Positions 62,763 to 64,000 of a DNA stretch of 64,000 nt are shown piece after piece. Both the position numbers and the translations under genes were made by a program. The notes under the pieces were generated by a model that saw only the letters and a program-made list of their open reading frames with translations, was not told the DNA's origin and did not search any database. Position 1 is the first letter of the stretch. Every line of letters starts with the position of its first letter. This DNA comes from Myxococcota bacterium (GTDB lineage Bacteria; Myxococcota_A; Polyangia; Polyangiales; Polyangiaceae): NCBI GenBank assembly GCA_963169915.1, contig CAUJEM010000035.1:1-64000 (forward strand). The letters are read 5' to 3'.

Positions 62763-64000
62763 CTAGAAGACGCCGCCCACCCCGAGCCCGCCGCCGCCCT
62801 TGAGCGAATAGACGCTCGGCCAGAGCCGCGCGCTCGCCGCCTCCGCCACGGGCGCGCGCCCGTGATCCTTCGCGAGCGAGCCGGTGAGCCACCAGGCGAG
62901 GCCGAGTCCACCCGCGACACCCAGCGAGGTCAGCCCTGCGAGCGCTCGCCCGTCCACCTCCCGGTCGGCCACCGCGAGGTAGAGCCCTCCCGCGAGGACG
63001 CCCCCGCCCAAGCCGCCGAGATCCAGGAAGCGCACGCGCGCGATGCTGGGCGAGACAGGGCGCGCGGCGATCATGGTGCCCACGACGCCCAGGTTCATGC
63101 CGATGGCGGCGGAGAGCAGCGCCGCGTCGTCCTGGGCGTGGTCGTCCGCGTGCAAGGCGGCCACGCCCAAGCCAGCGACGAGGCCGCCCCAGAGCGCGCC
63201 CGAGCTGACGAAGGAGACCTGGCCCGGCGTCACGTCCGTGACCGTCGCGGTGATCCCTCCGGCGAGGGCACCGGCCGCGGCAGAGCCCCAGATCACCGAG
63301 GCGTTCGTCTTGGCACTCCACTCGTCCTCGTAGTTGACCGAGGCCTGGTTCCAGCCCGTCCACACGATGCCCTCGCTGAGCCCGATGTACATACCGCTCA
63401 CGAGCGCCTGCGGTAGCCCGTACCGCAGCGGGTGCCGGTGGTCCACCAGCGCGATCGCGCCGGGCAAGAGCCCGCCGAAGGCGAGCATGGGCGCGATGAC
63501 ACCAGCGGGGCTGTTGGCTCCGCTCTGGCTGGCGACCCAGACGCCGGTCCCGAGCCCGAAGAGCGTGGCGTTGACGTAGAGGGTGGCCAGCTCGTCGATG
63601 CTGCGCTCACCCGACGCGCGCGCCGCGTCGTCCGCCTGCCCCTCGCGCAGCACGAGCCGCTGGGTGTGCCAGCCCTGGGCGAGCTGCCCCAGCTCCAGCG
63701 CCAGGCTCCGCTCACTCGCCCCGGGCGCGCGCGCCGCGAGCTGCTGAAAGTCGCGCGCCGCGGCCTCGAATTGCCCCGCCACGAGCTTGGCGCGCGCGCG
63801 CGCGTACTGCTCGCTCCAGCTCGGCGCGGACGCGCGCGCGAGCGGCGGCGCGCTGGACGGGCCGGGGACCGCGGTGGACGGGGCCGCTCCGGGTGGCGAC
63901 ACCGGCGCGCTCGCGGTAGGCAGCGCCGACGGCGTGCCCGCAGCGGGCGGCTCCGACGAAGCGCTGGGCTCGGGGCCCCCCGAGACGCCGCCGCTCGGCT
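62763..64000 (-). CDS. Multi-spanning membrane protein, N-terminus outside window
   Basis: The reading frame stays open to the right edge, so the start is not in the window; a GTG at 63902 exists but lies within a Pro/Ala/Ser-rich run that continues upstream. After this linker comes a helical TPR-like part (EQYARARAKLVAGQFEAAARDFQQLAARAPG), then about eight Gly/Ala-rich membrane helices (for example LFGLGTGVWVASQ, GSAAAGALAGGITATV, LGGGVLAGGLYLAVA). No family is known to me. The signal peptide expected ahead of the linker would be beyond 64000. Confidence 0.7.
   Translation of the reverse strand, partial: PSGGVSGGPEPSASSEPPAAGTPSALPTASAPVSPPGAAPSTAVPGPSSAPPLARASAPSWSEQYARARAKLVAGQFEAAARDFQQLAARAPGASERSLALELGQLAQGWHTQRLVLREGQADDAARASGERSIDELATLYVNATLFGLGTGVWVASQSGANSPAGVIAPMLAFGGLLPGAIALVDHRHPLRYGLPQALVSGMYIGLSEGIVWTGWNQASVNYEDEWSAKTNASVIWGSAAAGALAGGITATVTDVTPGQVSFVSSGALWGGLVAGLGVAALHADDHAQDDAALLSAAIGMNLGVVGTMIAARPVSPSIARVRFLDLGGLGGGVLAGGLYLAVADREVDGRALAGLTSLGVAGGLGLAWWLTGSLAKDHGRAPVAEAASARLWPSVYSLKGGGGLGVGGVF

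Overview
The window looks like chromosomal core-plus-accessory DNA of a very GC-rich delta-proteobacterial predator or social bacterium, most likely a myxobacterium (Myxococcota, Polyangia-like). The inference rests on extreme third-position GC, a large number of secreted lipoproteins with Gly/Ala/Ser linkers after the lipobox cysteine, a zinc-ribbon plus GYF protein, a Cys-rich SUMF1/PvdO-type lipoprotein, FHA, HEAT and EAL proteins, and a quinone-reactive SdhCAB of the b558 type. No mobile element, rRNA operon or CRISPR array was seen. One tRNA gene (Leu, CAA) is present.

Layout. 0-6.1 kb: 5' end of argS, a propeller lipoprotein, a sugar-nucleotidyltransferase, two small lipoproteins, a rhomboid-fold protein that lacks the protease residues, and pyrB. 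6.1-11.7 kb (minus strand): an envelope barrel protein, murI and hom (adjacent, 1 nt apart), and a large lipoprotein of unknown role. 11.8-18.1 kb: lon, then a SUMF1-domain lipoprotein flanked by two paralogous Cys-rich lipoproteins. 18.2-23.2 kb (plus): fmt, a small HExxH protein, a lidless Hsp70 with a roughly 460-residue insertion, and a J-domain protein, closely packed. 23.2-26.5 kb (minus): deoC followed by two translationally coupled aldehyde-dehydrogenase-like genes that together look like a split ALDH16 without catalytic Cys. 26.8-30.6 kb: a zinc-ribbon/GYF protein and a HEAT-repeat protein.

30.6-36.2 kb is the most interesting region. It holds a myo-inositol-1-phosphate synthase divergent from a LicC-like cytidylyltransferase, then a fusion of an inositol-1-phosphate-cytidylyltransferase-like domain with a HisC/CobD-like PLP domain, then a CDP-alcohol phosphatidyltransferase. 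These read as a pathway from glucose-6-phosphate to CDP-activated headgroups and a phosphodiester product, probably containing inositol and perhaps an amino group.

36.2-49.4 kb: CocE-type hydrolase, rhodanese, M28 peptidase, a three-gene vWA/DUF4159/lipoprotein operon, small membrane proteins, a Cache-like lipoprotein, an EAL phosphodiesterase, a Bcp peroxiredoxin with a repeat-bearing N-terminus, a CAP-domain lipoprotein and an unknown 162-aa protein. 49.4-53.6 kb (minus): sdhCAB and sodB. 54.6-58.5 kb (plus): an overlapping operon of a GMC oxidoreductase with its small membrane partner, a METTL9/DREV-type methyltransferase and a membrane-anchored unknown. 58.6-64 kb: tRNA-Leu, DUF721, FHA, an SCP2-like protein, a membrane protein, serC, and the 3' part of a multi-spanning membrane protein.
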